A DNA stretch of 64,000 nt, taken from assembly GCA_029215795.1 (NCBI GenBank), contig JARDYH010000003.1:177828382-177892381 (forward strand). The letters are read 5' to 3'. Both the position numbers and the translations under genes were made by a program. Origin of the DNA: Anniella stebbinsi (Eukaryota > Chordata > Lepidosauria > Squamata > Anniellidae). Position 1 is the stretch's first letter, and each line of letters opens with the position of its first letter. Of the stretch, positions 43,706 to 54,864 are shown piece by piece. Below the pieces are notes generated by a model. The model saw nothing but the letters and a program-made list of their open reading frames with translations. It was not told the origin of the DNA and ran no database searches.

Positions 43706-44304
43706 AGCATAATTCAAGATCCCACTAAGAAGTAGGAATTTCAATGCTCTAGTATAAGTGTCTTCAGTAGTAAACATCTCGAATGTTCTGCAATCCTATG
43801 AACACTTAAATGGGACCGGGCCTCACTGAACACAATAGGTCTTTCTTCCAGTAAACATGCATGGGAGTATGCTGTAAGGCTGTCATTCCTTGGAACAGGG
43901 GTTTGATTTGGAGAAATTCTTGGGAGCCAAAGGCAAACTGGGGTGGGACCAAAGGCCAAGATGCCCAAAATACAAAAAGACCAACATATTTGAGCTTAAA
44001 CCTCTTACTGTGAGGAACTAAACTGTAGGAGAGCCATTTTAACCTTTTAGAATGGAGAAGGAAATTGCCCCAAAGGCAGGAAACTACCAAATGTTTGGTG
44101 GTTTGGGAAAGGGGGTGGGACCAGGGGAAGGTTGTGTGTCAATCTGGGGAACCCTGGAGGACAGGTTTGGGGCTCTAGGAGGGTCAGATTTGGTGTGTAG
44201 CCCTGAATTTCTGCATATCTACTTAGAATTAAGCACACTGAACTTATTGGGACTTCCCGCTTATTGGGACTTCCAATGTGTGCTACATTGTATATAGGAT
44301 TAGG
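43706..44304. other. No gene seen
   Basis: Non-coding, with partial CAATCCTAT-like blocks near 43790-43880 and 44219-44300. Confidence 0.45.
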
Positions 44305-44622
44305 TAGGGTAACTTATGGAAAGAGGACAGGGCTCCTGTATCTTTAATGGTTGCATAGAAAAGGGAATTTCAGGAGGTGTCATTTGTATACATGCAGCAC
44401 CTGGAGAAATTCCCTCTTCATCACAACAGTTAAAGCTGCAGGAGCTATACTAGAGTGACCAGATACAAAAGAAGGCAGGGCTCCTACAGCTTTAACTGTT
44501 GTGATGAATAAGGAATTTCACCAGATGCTGCATGCGTACAAATTACACCTGCTGAAATTCCATTCTCTATGCAACTGTTAAAGATACAGGAGCCCTGTCC
44601 TCCTTTTTATATGGTCACCCTA
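44305..44622. mobile_element. Palindromic hAT MITE (TAGGGTGACCA family), copy 2
   Basis: 318 bp. Starts TAGGGTAACTTATGG and ends ATATGGTCACCCTA. Flanked by GGATTAGG at 44297-44304 and 44623-44630, a perfect 8-bp target duplication. Confidence 0.9.
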
Positions 44623-44630
44623 GGATTAGG

Positions 44631-45239
44631 CTTTGGACCAAATTCTAATATATGTTTCGAAATAATCCAGAGCAAATTATTGGGAATCCTAAACAACCTC
44701 CAGAATGCAGAGTTGGCCATCAGTTCTCTTTCTGTCCTGCATGAAAACAAAAATGCAAAAGATTACTTATACGAATTTTTATAAGTGGATTGCCCCATGT
44801 GAATGCATAAAATAAATCCCTGCTAGTGACTGCAGCCTTAAAGGTCCTATTTACCGCTGGTGGGTAGGCTGCTGTTCCTTAGTTTTGACACAGGGTTGCA
44901 CAAAAATTGCATATGCTAATATATATATATATATATATATTCATTAAACAAAAAACCTACGGTTTACAAAAACAATGTTAAGGCTCTACAGTTTCCAACC
45001 AAGCACCAAAAAGCAGGGAAATTGGGAGTTAAGGCTCACAAGCCTTAATGCCACATCCTCCCTAAGGAGGCAGAAATTGCAAGTGAAATTCTCATTCTCC
45101 CAAAGCACATAAACCATGAGGACAGGGTGGAGAACATGATATGCAGAGGTGACTGTGGGGTTGTGGAAAACATCCAATATAAAATCAAAGCTAGTGTTAT
45201 GTGTTGAACTCACTTTTAACATTAATAAATCAACCAAAA
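44631..45239. other. No gene seen
   Basis: AT-rich, with an (AT)n run at about 44920-44940. Confidence 0.5.
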
Positions 45240-45957
45240 TGTTTGCATCTCCCTCATTTTTAAAGATAAAGAGATGAAACCTGGCATCGTGGTAGCTCTT
45301 AAGTAGGGATATAGCTATGCCAAGTATGAAGCAGATCCATTCATGCCTTGATATTGAGGAATTTTTTAAAGTTCAAACAGAAATCTCTTTGGGGTCCAGG
45401 ACCTTGAGCAGTACAAGTTTAAAAAATGAAATTAAAGATAAAGAGATGAAACTTGACACCATGGTAGCTCTGAAGTAGGGATTTAGCCATGCCAAGTTGG
45501 AAGCAGATCCGTTCATCCCTTGATTTTTAGAAATTTTTAAAACTTCAATTTAATTTTTTTAATTAACTAAAATGCTTACAATTCCATCATTTTTAAAGAT
45601 AAAGGGATGAAACTTGACAGCATGGTAGCTCTTAAGTAGGGATTGAGCCATGCCAAGTTGGAAGCAGATCTGTTTATGCCTTGAGTTTTAGGAATTTTTT
45701 AAACTTCAAACCCAATACTCCTCTTTGGGGTCTAGGGCCTTGAGCAGTACATTAAAAAAAAAGAGAGAAAGTAAAGATGAAGATATGAAACTTGGCACCA
45801 TGGTACCTCTTAAGTAAGGCTTTAGCCATGCCAAGTTGAAAGCAGATTGGTTCTTGCCTTGAATTTTAGAAAATTTTTTGAAGTCAAACTTTTAAAAAAA
45901 ATATCCTAAAAATTAAGGCATGAACCGATCTGCTTCCAACTTGGCATGGCTCAATTC
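45240..45957. repeat. Dimeric tandem repeat with inverted terminal copy
   Basis: Four copies of a unit carrying AAAGATAAAGAGATGAAAC, GGTAGCTCTTAAGTAGGG and GCCATGCCAAGTTGGAAGC start at about 45261, 45433, 45594 and 45772 (spacings 172, 161 and 178 bp). Copies 1 and 3 share a head (AAAATG.TT.CA.CTCC.TCAT type) and a tail (CTTTGGGGTC.AGG.CCTTGAGCAGTAC) that copies 2 and 4 lack, so the array is an A-B-A-B dimer of about 335 bp. At 45913-45957 a partial copy is inverted (GATCTGCTTCCAACTTGGCA). A hAT element begins exactly at 45958. No coding function is evident. Confidence 0.8.
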
Positions 45958-46582
45958 TAGGGTTACCACTAAGGTGTGGTGTAGTGGCTAAGGTGTTGGA
46001 CTGGGAGCTGGGAGATCTGGGTTCTACTCCCCACCTAGCCATGGAAACCCATTGGGTGACCTTGGGCCAGTTGCAGACTCTCAGCCCAACCCACCTCACA
46101 GGGTTGCTGTTGTGAGGATAAAATTGAGAGGAGGAGGCTTATGTATGCCACCTTGGGTTTCTTGGCGGAAAAAAGATGGGATATAAATGCAATAATAAAT
46201 AATTTTTAAAAACTGTCAGGATTTCCCCAGATTTCTCCTGGTTTTTGTTCTGTCCTCAGTGTCAGGGGGGATTTTATGCAATAGTCTATAATGACCTGGA
46301 ATTACACACTTTCCCTTTTAAGGCCAGCATTAGCATGGCAGGGGGGAATGACATGCTTTCTGGAGGTGTGTCATTCTCTCCCACTGCTCCAATCAAGGCC
46401 TTAAAAGGGAAAAACGTGTCATTCCCAGGCATTATAGAAAAGGGCCTGATTGGAGCAGTGGGGTGGGGGTGAGAATGACATGCTTTCCCCTCCTCCGCTC
46501 CAATTGGGGACTTTAAGGTGGCCCCAGAAAGCCATTTTCCTGCCCCCCCCCTCTTTTTTGGTTTCCAAATATGGTCACCCTA
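45958..46582. mobile_element. hAT-type element carrying a SINE
   Basis: Starts TAGGGTTACC and ends ATGGTCACCCTA, the same terminal motif as the 320-bp MITEs. Flanks CTCAATTC (45950-45957) and CTCAGTTC (46583-46590) form an 8-bp duplication with one mismatch. The interior right part has internal inverted blocks (GGAATGACATGC with GCATGTCATTC-like arms). A SINE sits near the left end. Confidence 0.8.
45972..46205 (+). mobile_element. tRNA-derived SINE (complete)
   Basis: Head with A-box-like GTAGTGGCTAAGGTGTTGG and B-box-like GGGTTCTACTCC, body with GAAACCCATTGGGTGACC, CTCAGCCCAACCCACCTCAC and GTTGTGAGGATAAAATTGAG, and a tail GATGGGATATAAATGCAATAA ending in AATA repeats. Same family as 51291/52024 and 53336. 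The tail resembles the L2-like LINE 3' end seen here, suggesting it borrows that machinery. Confidence 0.85.
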
Positions 46583-46590
46583 CTCAGTTC

Positions 46591-47329
46591 TTGCACAGGC
46601 TGCATTTCCATCCCTAGATATTTACTCAAAAGTAAGACCCATTGAATTTCCTTGGTTCTTGAAAAGCCACACACTTGCTTTTAGATTTGCCAGTCTCATC
46701 ATTCTATGTGTGCTATGAATGCCTGCTCTGTCTGTCCCTATAGTTTCCTGCACGGTCCAGCCAGGGGAAGCCAGTAAATTAAACCCAGGGGTGGAGGGTG
46801 GGATTCCCTCAAGTTCATCTGACAGCAGGTGCTATAGAACATGGACCTTCCAGGAGTGTTGAGGCTGGATTTCTGGCAGACCCAGCCAGGCAACGTTATG
46901 GCCTGTTAGTCCCTCCATTTGGTAGCCCGCAGAGCACCTGCCTCATAAGGCAAATGGCCACATGAGAACTGTTATTATGGCCTGCTACTTTGTTTGTCTT
47001 TAGTAGTCTGTGGTCCAGATCTCTTCAGAAGGAGGAATAGTGTTTTGTGGTTGGGGTCAGTCTAAATTAACTCCAGGGGTCCCTTACTCAGTGCCTCTGA
47101 TAGCAAAGAGATTGAGGATTTTCCTCAATCTCTGTTACTCTTGAAGTTACTAGGCCTGTTGAAAATAGATTTTATAACATAAGCATGAAAACAGTGAATA
47201 CCCCTTTTAACTTGTTAAACCAATGAAAACATGCCACACAAGAAGTCTTAAGGTATGAATGGTTTATAAAGAAAAGTAAATGCAAAAGAACATCAGATGC
47301 AGAAGTGAAATCTGAAACATTACTATTAG
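46591..47329. other. No gene seen
   Basis: Non-coding, with a CAATCCTAT-like fragment near 46610-46650 and a long C-run just before the hAT end. Confidence 0.45.
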
Positions 47330-47620
47330 TAGTAGTAGTAGTAGTATCCTGCCTTTTGCCCAATGCTGGGCCTCAGGGCAGCCTTACAAAATGAAAACAT
47401 ATACAGCTAAAACCTATAAATAGGAATATACAAAAGTTAAAAATATAATGAAATACTTTTCAATATTAAAGCATTTAAAACATTTAAAATACATAACAAT
47501 TTAAAAGTCAAAGATATAGACAGAGGTCCAGATTATTTGCCAAAGGCCTGCTGGAACAAAAAAGGGGTTATCTGCCTCCAAAAACACATCAAGGAGGGAG
47601 CCAATGTAGACTGCAAGGAT
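47330..47620 (-). mobile_element. LINE 3' region, degraded
   Basis: A TAG microsatellite at about 47325-47347 marks the tail. On the minus strand the order AAGGGCTGCCCTGAGGC-like block, AT-rich 3' UTR and a CAGCAGGCCTTTGGCAAAT segment is the usual 3' structure of reptile L2/CR1-like copies. Only the last part of ORF2 is left. Confidence 0.5.
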
Positions 47621-48628
47621 TAGAAAGAAAATGCATGTGTACACTATGCAAAACACACAACAGTTTAACTGTTTCTAAACCTTATTAGAAAAACAGGGTG
47701 ACTAGGCCGAAACCAATGTTGTGGCCCCAGAAGCACTTTGAAAGGTTTCAACATTGTACTTAAAACTTAACACCGGCCCAAACTAATTAAATGAAGTGTT
47801 TGAAGCTTTCAGCTTTATAGCAGCATGGACCAAACTCTTAGAAAAGAGGGAAGGAGCACACTGTGTGTGTTTGGGGTGGGGATGGATAGAAAGGGATGTA
47901 TACAGCCACCTATTCCGTGGAGAGATCTGAAGATCAGGTTACCATGGATCCAGAGGAGCCACACCCTGCTTCACCAGGGAGCAAAAGAGCAAACTGGCCT
48001 TATGAAGATAGCCCAAAATACTCTCAGAGCCAAAGGAATGCATGTTCCAGAAGAGAAAAAAGAAACTCTTCTTCTTCTTCACTCAAAAGGTCTGTGCTAG
48101 AGGCAGCGGCCATTTCACCCACCCACCCCACATTCTAAGGCAGGAGGGAGGGGGGAGAGCGACGCTACTGAGCGTGCCTCGCGCTATGAGGGAAGATGGC
48201 TGCCTCATTGACTTGAATGAGAGGTTAAAATATTCCTTAAAAATCAACCGAAGGGAATTTTTTAAAAAATGAAAAGCTTTCCACCAACTACAGTGAAGGA
48301 GGAAGAAGACCCCATCACTGGATTAATTAATAAGGCTCTAGAAATTATGCAAATCATGAGCACAAAACTCGGAAACTGAAAGTCATTTGACAAAAGCAGG
48401 GAGACAGGTTTGTGTTCCTTTTCTACCTTAAACTGCTCTCCTTCCCTCAATCTTTCACCAATCTTCTTGAAATTTTCAGGTAATGTAAAACAAACATTTC
48501 TTTCTGACACCTGTAAACTTCAGAAAGGTTGGTGAAATATTTTCAATTTTATGGCTGTTAGAATGACCCCCCCCCCCAAATTATCACTTTAACATGGCGG
48601 AATGTGTTTTTTACTGACGGCCCTTAAC
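47621..48628. other. No gene seen
   Basis: Non-coding. Frames of 76-91 codons between 47825 and 48272 overlap each other in different frames and have no motif. Confidence 0.4.
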
Positions 48629-48651
48629 AATGGAGGCACAGCTGTGCCTCC

Positions 48652-48654
<3 letters not shown>
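48629..48654. other. Perfect 26-bp palindrome
   Basis: Uninterrupted dyad centred on ACAGCTGT with no loop, directly followed by a TA microsatellite. Could be an extruding hairpin or a collapsed MITE end. Confidence 0.8.

Positions 48655-48691
<37 letters not shown>
48655..48691. repeat. (TA)n microsatellite
   Basis: About eighteen TA units. Confidence 0.9.
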
Positions 48692-48694
<3 letters not shown>

Positions 48695-49485
48695 AAAAAT
48701 AATTACTGTAATTTAAATAGAAATACAATAAATCTCCTCATACTGTGGAAGACTGTGACCAGGTGACTTGTGTGCCAGTTGCTAACTGATGATCCGTCTT
48801 GCGGTTCTTTTATCTTTAAATCAGACCTGGACTGGAGAGTCATTCAGATGGAACACTATTCTCTGACAGACTTCAAAAAGAGGACTGTCCTCTGTAAAGT
48901 AAGACATCTGGCCACTGTATGAAGCTCTGTTGTTCCTCTTTCTTATTTTCCTCTCTCCTTTTATTTTCTTTTTCTTTTTTGCTTCATATATTACAAGGCT
49001 CATTAATCCGGCCCTGCCAGGCCCAAGGGACCACTGGTTTCTGTAAGTCCTAGAGCAGTCATGATGGATTAAAATGCATGACAGCAGTGGGAAAACCCAT
49101 CCTCTGTGAAATCTCTGAGGGAGGCAGAGAAGCAGCTTGTGGGTCAAAGTGACTTTTCCCTGAAGCAAAGAGTGCCAGTGTGCAAGCTCAGTCCCTATTG
49201 ATAACAAGGATATTTTTTTATATATAAAAGAGTGAGGAGCAATGGAGCAAAGCAGATCCTGAATCCTTAACACCCTCAGCCACCTCAACCATTTTATTGG
49301 AAAAAGACATGTTTGGATGTCATGGTGGCACATCGTGGGATATTTAACTCATGATTTGTGGGGCTATTTTCTGGGATAAAACCAGCCAGTGTAAAAGGCC
49401 CATAAGGGAAGAGGGAGCAGAAACAGTGGTACAGTTCCAGGAAGAAAAGCTTCATGTTCACATCCCTTACTCAAATCACTTTTAT
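48692..49485. other. No supported gene; 170-codon open frame
   Basis: A minus-strand frame at 48821-49333 is open for 170 codons but shows no domain, has a KKKKK tract from a TTTCTTTTTC run, and lacks splice or promoter support. I treat it as chance or as part of an unidentified repeat. Confidence 0.4.
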
Positions 49486-49661
49486 TATTAGTTGATTTGT
49501 TAATTTCCTTACGCAATTATTATTATTATTCCTTTAGTTTCATTGTACTCTCTTGGTTATTAGTTGATTTGTTAATTTCCTTACACAATTATTCTTCTTC
49601 TTCTTCTTCTTCTTCTTCTTCTTCTTCTTCTTTTGGTTTCATTGTACTCTCTTGGTTACGT
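49486..49661. repeat. Tandem duplication of a 75-bp block with (TTC)n
   Basis: A unit running from TAGTTGATTTGTTAATTTCC to TTCATTGTACTCTCTTGGTT occurs twice in a row. The second copy contains an expanded TTC tract (about 49592-49633) where the first has ATT repeats. Confidence 0.75.
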
Positions 49662-49679
49662 GTTTTCCCTACAAAATTA

Positions 49680-49985
49680 TTTATTAAATGTATATACCTC
49701 CCAACTGGCAGATGCCAAAACAATAAATATAACAATGAAAGTATCAAAATATCAAAATATTAAAACATTAAAGAATTGAAAAGATTAAAGAGCAAGTAAT
49801 AATTAGGGTGACAGATTAAAGATTAAATGCCTGCTGGAACATAGACAGTGAAGATGCTATGCAGATCTCTCTGGGAAGGGCATTGCACATAGTAGAGGTC
49901 ACTACAGAGAAATCTGTCTCTGGTAGCCACCCTTCACACTATTGTGGCGACAACCCAGAGAAGAGCCTGTTGCTGCTGTCCTGAC
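49680..49985 (-). mobile_element. LINE 3' region, degraded
   Basis: On the minus strand, a block equivalent to GTGAAGGGTGGCTACCAG and a CAGCAGGCATTTAATC segment precede an AT-rich 3' UTR ending in TTATTTATTAAATGTATATA (plus strand start). Same organisation as 47330 and 60235. Confidence 0.5.
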
Positions 49986-51290
49986 AAAAATCACTTCACA
50001 ATCTGTCTTGACTAATTAGCTACATGGTACCTTCATGTTCAGAAACATTATGCCTATGAATACCAATTGCTGAGGGTTAAACAATCAGAGAGTTATTGCT
50101 TCGATGTGTGTGGGCTTTCTAGAAGCATCTGGCTAACAAACAGTATTCACCAGGGATCTGTGCACATATTTATTATTAAACTTTCCTGTGGCACTATAGC
50201 AGGGCTGGGGAACTGTGTGTGTGTGTGTGTGTGTGTCTAGGGCCACATTCCCTTAGGGCTACTCCTTTTCTCTTTCCACCACGGTCTGTCTGTCTGTCTG
50301 TCTGTCTCTTGCTAGAGGTCTGAACTGGTCACTTGCAAAGGGTTTCCAAAATTAAGCTGACACTGGTGTGAAATTAGGCCTAGGGCTGCAGGTTACCCAC
50401 CCCTCCACTACAATATAGACTGCTCTTTAGTGAAAGAAAAGGGATGTTGCAAATACTCAAGAGCATCCCTAGTGTAGTCTACGAAATGTTGAAAGGTATG
50501 CACTGGTATTTCAATTAAATTTAGAAGGACTGCTCAATGATGTGAATAAAATCCATAAGAAAACTAGAATGTTTATTAATAAGGCTTAGGAAGTCCTGCA
50601 TGAATCATGAATGATGCTAGGCTCAGCAAAACGTAAAGTAATCCCTAATGTTTGGCAATAAAAATAATAATATTGCAATCCTGCATAGTTAGGCTAAATT
50701 AACTAGGGCCATAAAAAAGCCTGATGGTACACACGATTTTAGCCCTACAGGCTAAAATACTAAGCTGTATCACTGAATAAACAGAATTATGGAGACATAT
50801 TTCATTCGCATACTTATTTATGACTGTATGAAGACCATTATCTGTGTCTACAAAACACTATAATATCACATATATATATATATATATATATAGCCTGTGT
50901 GGGTGAAGGAACTTGCATTCTTCTCATATTTATTCTCCCTTTGTGCAGTAGCTTTTAAACAATGGGGAAAATGTTAAAAATGTAGACAGTCACAGGGCAC
51001 ATAACTGGCTCCCTGTAGCCGTTGTGGTCAGCATTCGACAGCAACAGTGGTAATGGATGTACCAGCTATTTTGGAAGTGGTGCATTCTGGAAGGTCATTT
51101 TTTAAACAATCACTCTATTTTCATAGTTTTCTTTCTGTAGATGCAACGTGTCACAAACCATTTAAAATAGAAAGCTATAATATACAATTTTAAAAAACTG
51201 AGAAGAGGAAAAAAAGCTAAATAAATAGTTTTCATCTATTTGAATAAAGAAGAGAATTGAATCAATAGCACTGTATCTCCTATTTGAGAT
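49986..51290. other. No gene seen
   Basis: Holds (GT)n at about 50214-50235, (CTGT)n at about 50284-50309 and (TA)n at about 50870-50892. GCAGGGCTGGGGAACTGTG near 50200 may be a hAT MITE end. No exon supported. Confidence 0.45.
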
Positions 51291-51357
51291 ACAGTATGGC
51301 ATAATGGTTAGAGTCACTGGGAAGACCTGTATTCAAATCCCTGCTCATCCACTCTCA

Positions 51358-52020
51358 GGGCCAAAGCAGATATTACTTAAAAGATGTAGCTATCAGCTAC
51401 ATATTTTATTCTTTTTTAAAAAAACAAAAAACTCTAGTGTAAGTGCAGGGGAGGTCACTAGGATTAGGGCCCTAGCATGTGGGAAGGGGGCTTCCTGTGT
51501 CCCCAGTCCGGATTAGCCCCCTCCGCATCTGCATTTATAATGCAAACAATTATCCATTTGAGCTAAGGGTTAAAGCCCCTCACACTAGGGCTGCCTCTAC
51601 AAGAGGCATTTAAAGCTCTTTCAGGGCGCATTAAAAAATTTACCTCTACAAGAATGGAGCGCAAATCGGGCGTAGAGGCGCGCTATCCCTCCGATTATGC
51701 GCATTATCGAATGCGCGTTAAACAGCGAGTTTTATTTTGCTAAGGCCATTAAAGCGCATTTTGGCTATGTGAACAAGCGCTTATGCGCATTAACTACTTG
51801 TAAAGCGCAATTTGGTCATCTGTTAATGTGCTTCGCCGCCTCTTGCCACCTCTCGTGCAGAGGTATTAGGCGTAAATGCGCTTCAGCGATTATGCGCATA
51901 ATCGCCTAACCAGGCGCAAAAGTGAATCCTTGTAGAGGGGACCTATGTTCCCAATCCAAATCAGGGCCCCTATGTTTACACTTGCTTGCTATGTTTTTAA
52001 AGTAATGTCTGCTTTGGTCC
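51358..52020. mobile_element. TIR element inserted in the SINE (possibly PIF/Harbinger)
   Basis: Left end GGGCCAAAGCAGATATTACT and right end (reverse complement) GGACCAAAGCAGACATTACT are inverted repeats. TCA at 51355-51357 and 52021-52023 is a 3-bp target duplication. Without the nested MITE the element is about 310 bp and non-coding. Confidence 0.82.
51589..51943 (-). mobile_element. GCGC-rich MITE, copy E, nested
   Basis: 355 bp in reverse orientation: GGCTGCCTCTACAAGAGG at the left, internal CCTCTACAAGAATGGAGCGC, and the end CTTGTAGAGGGGACC. TAG and TAT flank it, an imperfect 3-bp duplication. It sits inside the TIR element. Confidence 0.82.
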
Positions 52021-52140
52021 TCATTGATGAAGTGCGGTCCACTCATGATCCCTTAGCCTAATCTACCACACAGGGTTGATGTGAGGATAAAATGGAATAA
52101 CATCCACATGTAAGCCCCCCCCCCCCCGCCCCCAGGAAGA

Positions 52141-53335
52141 CACTGAAGGAAGAAGAGGATACAGATGTGATCAATAGGCAGTTCTGAACTGGGATTTAGG
52201 CGAGGCTTGTGCATTCAAACAATCCATATCCCATCCTCTCCTTAAAGCTATACCCCCTAATATGGACCGAGGGAAAGGATAGAATAACTGAGCCTACTCA
52301 TTGATCCATCCTTGGCAAGCATGCAGGATGGGAAAGTTCCTTTCTGCCCTCTCAGCCTTGTCCTGTCCCTACAGATTATTGCTATTATTAATGGAGCAAT
52401 TCCTCTAACACAAGGGTGGAAAACTTCTGTGGGTTAGGGTGCTGTAACGCTCCCCTAGACCTCGCCAAAAACTGCATCCCCACCACTACCAAATTTGCCA
52501 CTGCAATTTGGCAGCATGGCAGCAAAAATCCCATCGATTTTTGCTTGAAGAGCATTGAGTTTGCTCCCTATGCATTTTGTTTTCAAGCAAAAGCTACACT
52601 TTCCTTTACCACCACTGCACAAAAGCCACCCCCACCCCCTGTGAGGACTGCATATTGCCCACGGGCCATATGTTACGCACCCCTGCTCTGATGCACTATA
52701 TCAAATTTGCTCTCTTCCTCTTTTTGGCTTCTCTAGCCATCAGCTTTCTCCAGCAACTGTAGTGCTTTTGTGGGTGCACATCCTGTTGACATATAGGAAT
52801 GCCAGACATCTGTAAATCAGATATCAGCCCTACTAGTCCTTGTGGTGATCGCTGCTAGTCCAAACACTTTAACACAGTCAGCATGGGAAGAAGCACAATC
52901 GTCACAATGATGGTTGTTTCAAAACCGCTGTGGTATCAATGCCCTCTTCAAAGATGTGTGCATTGTTTCACTCCCAGGTCTGTGACTATCATTGCGAGGA
53001 AAGGTGATGTCTTCATTGAAGACTGAAGAATCCTTCCTTTATCATACTTCCTACTGGGACTGAACAGTTTTCCAGACTTTTTATTTTACTAATTTACCAG
53101 GTAAATTGGTCTTAGCTCACTTTGTTCAGCATAAACAACCGATGATGTCAGTAGTAGTAACATGAACCATTCCTAAGTATATCAAACATTTAACTGGTTT
53201 CCTTTAGCAGATTTAGCTGCCCAAAGCAAGCATATAAAATGATAAAAAATATAATTTTAAAAGAGGGCATGAACAGTTTCTGAAATGGGTTCTCTGAACT
53301 CAAAAAGCATAGGAAGTGTGGCAATTATTTAACTT
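52141..53335. other. No gene; one hAT remnant
   Basis: About 52410-52690 begins AAGGGTGGAAAACTTCTGTGG and ends GGGCCATATGTTACGCACCC followed by CTG, a diverged hAT-type terminal pair; frames inside it are not called. The rest shows nothing. Confidence 0.45.
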
Positions 53336-53575
53336 TATTTAGACCCAATGTGGTTTAGTTGTTAGCGAATCAGACAAGTGCCAGAAAGTCCCAAGATCAA
53401 ATTGCCATTCAGCCATGAAGCTCACAGTTGGCCTTTGGCCAATCATTATCTCTCAGTCTAAACCTACTTTACAGGGTCGTTGTAAAGGGTAGAATGGGAG
53501 GGAAAGAGCAAGCCATGTACACTCCTAAGCTCCTTGGAGGAATGATGGGATACAAATGTAAGAAATAAAGAATAA
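53336..53575 (+). mobile_element. tRNA-derived SINE
   Basis: CAATGTGGTTTAGTTGTTAGCG head, AAGATCAAATTGCCATTCAGC, TCTCTCAGTCTAAACCTAC, ACAGGGTCGTTGTAAAGG, tail ATGGGATACAAATGTAAGAA. Same block order as 45972, diverged. Confidence 0.75.
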
Positions 53576-53704
53576 CATTTATTTTAACTTATAGACTTTG
53601 CCTTTCTGTACAAACGGTCATGATGGCTTAAAATAAAACAGTATTATAAAACATAGCTTTACTTTTCTTTTTTAGGCTAAAGAAGAAATGGTGTTGTCTA
53701 CAGT

Positions 53705-53830
53705 CCACCATAAGAACAGCCATGCTGGATCAGACCAACAGTCCATCTAGTCCAGTACTCTGTTTACACAGTGGACAACCAGCTCTCAACCAGGGACCCA
53801 CATGCAGGACAATGGGGGATCAAATTCTCC
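53705..53830 (+). repeat. GCTGGATCAGACC interspersed repeat, 5' part
   Basis: GAACAGCCATGCTGGATCAG ... CCATCTAGTCCAGTACTCTG ... CAACCAGCTCTCAACC ... CACATGCAGGACAA. The distal half is missing or diverged. Confidence 0.65.
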
Positions 53831-54022
53831 CTCCCCCCCTTCCAAATCTGCTCCAGAGTGTTGGGGGATTTGGAGGGCATGTGGGAGTCTCAGGAGGAAA
53901 AGCGGAAGGGAAACTCCCATTGTGCAAGTTGAAGTCCACTTGTGTAACACTGAATATAACCCTTTATTTTGATGACAAATATTAGTATCTAGATTAGCAA
54001 TTAATAATATATATTATTCCAC

Positions 54023-54068
<46 letters not shown>

Positions 54069-54864
54069 CAATCCTGCACAGCAGTTTTTCCTTGGTTTAT
54101 TGTTTCTAAAAAACAGCAAATCTTAAACCTATGCTTTTATAGAAACTGCTAATGTTAAGCTAATGCTGAGAGTATACAGTGTGGGAGTCAATGTTCTGTG
54201 TCATACAGAAGCTAATGATAGGCTTCAGCCTGGTAAAAGCTCTCAACATTTTTCTATCTGGCACTGATGGGGTTTCTATGAGATTTCTATGGCTTCAGTC
54301 CTAGGGAGTAAGCCATAGAGTAGGACATCTCAGTACATGAATAGTGTAGGACATCCCGGTAAATGTAAAGTGCAAGTACTGGAGGGGGCATACCATCAGA
54401 GGCCCTTTTCAAAGGCTCGCATTCAAAATTAGATGTTGCACCCTTGATGGGCATTTTGGGGCCCCCGCCCCTAGATAGATCTAATTCTTTCTTTGTTTTT
54501 TAACCATGTAGTATAGTTTGTAAGCCCTCTAGGGCGTGGAGCTATTGTATTGTGCTTTATCATGTGCTATGCACATTGATGATTATAAATAACAGTCTGT
54601 GTATAGTATGGGCTTGGCATTTATTTCCTCATAGTATTTCAGATTCCTGGGAACATACAATTAATTGATTGATTGATTAACCGGGACACAGTTCTGCTGG
54701 GTCTTTCTTTGAATCAGGAAAGACTGGATGGTCTTTCTATCACACCAAATTAAAAAAAATGCAGCAGGAATACCCTTCTCTATTCTAGTGGAGGTTGACT
54801 GGAATGAAGAAAGGTCTGAACAGTGAACCAGATAGAAATCTTTCTATATATACAGCTACTTATA
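53831..54864. other. No gene seen
   Basis: Includes a (CA)n microsatellite at about 54023-54066 and, near 54490-54600, a possible LINE 3' tail (TTTGTAAGCCCTCTAGGGC). Confidence 0.45.

Larger units (their letters stand above)
51291..52140 (+). mobile_element. tRNA-derived SINE split by a DNA transposon
   Basis: The SINE head lies at 51291-51357 (TATGGCATAATGGTTAGAGT, TATTCAAATCCCTGC) and its body resumes at 52024-52140 (CCTTAGCCTAATCTACC, CACAGGGTTGATGTGAGGAT). The interruption is exactly the TIR element at 51358-52020. Compare the uninterrupted copies at 45972 and 53336. Confidence 0.75.

Noticed and set aside
48821..49333. 170-codon minus-strand open frame
   Set aside because: No recognisable domain, a lysine run from simple sequence and no promoter or splice support.
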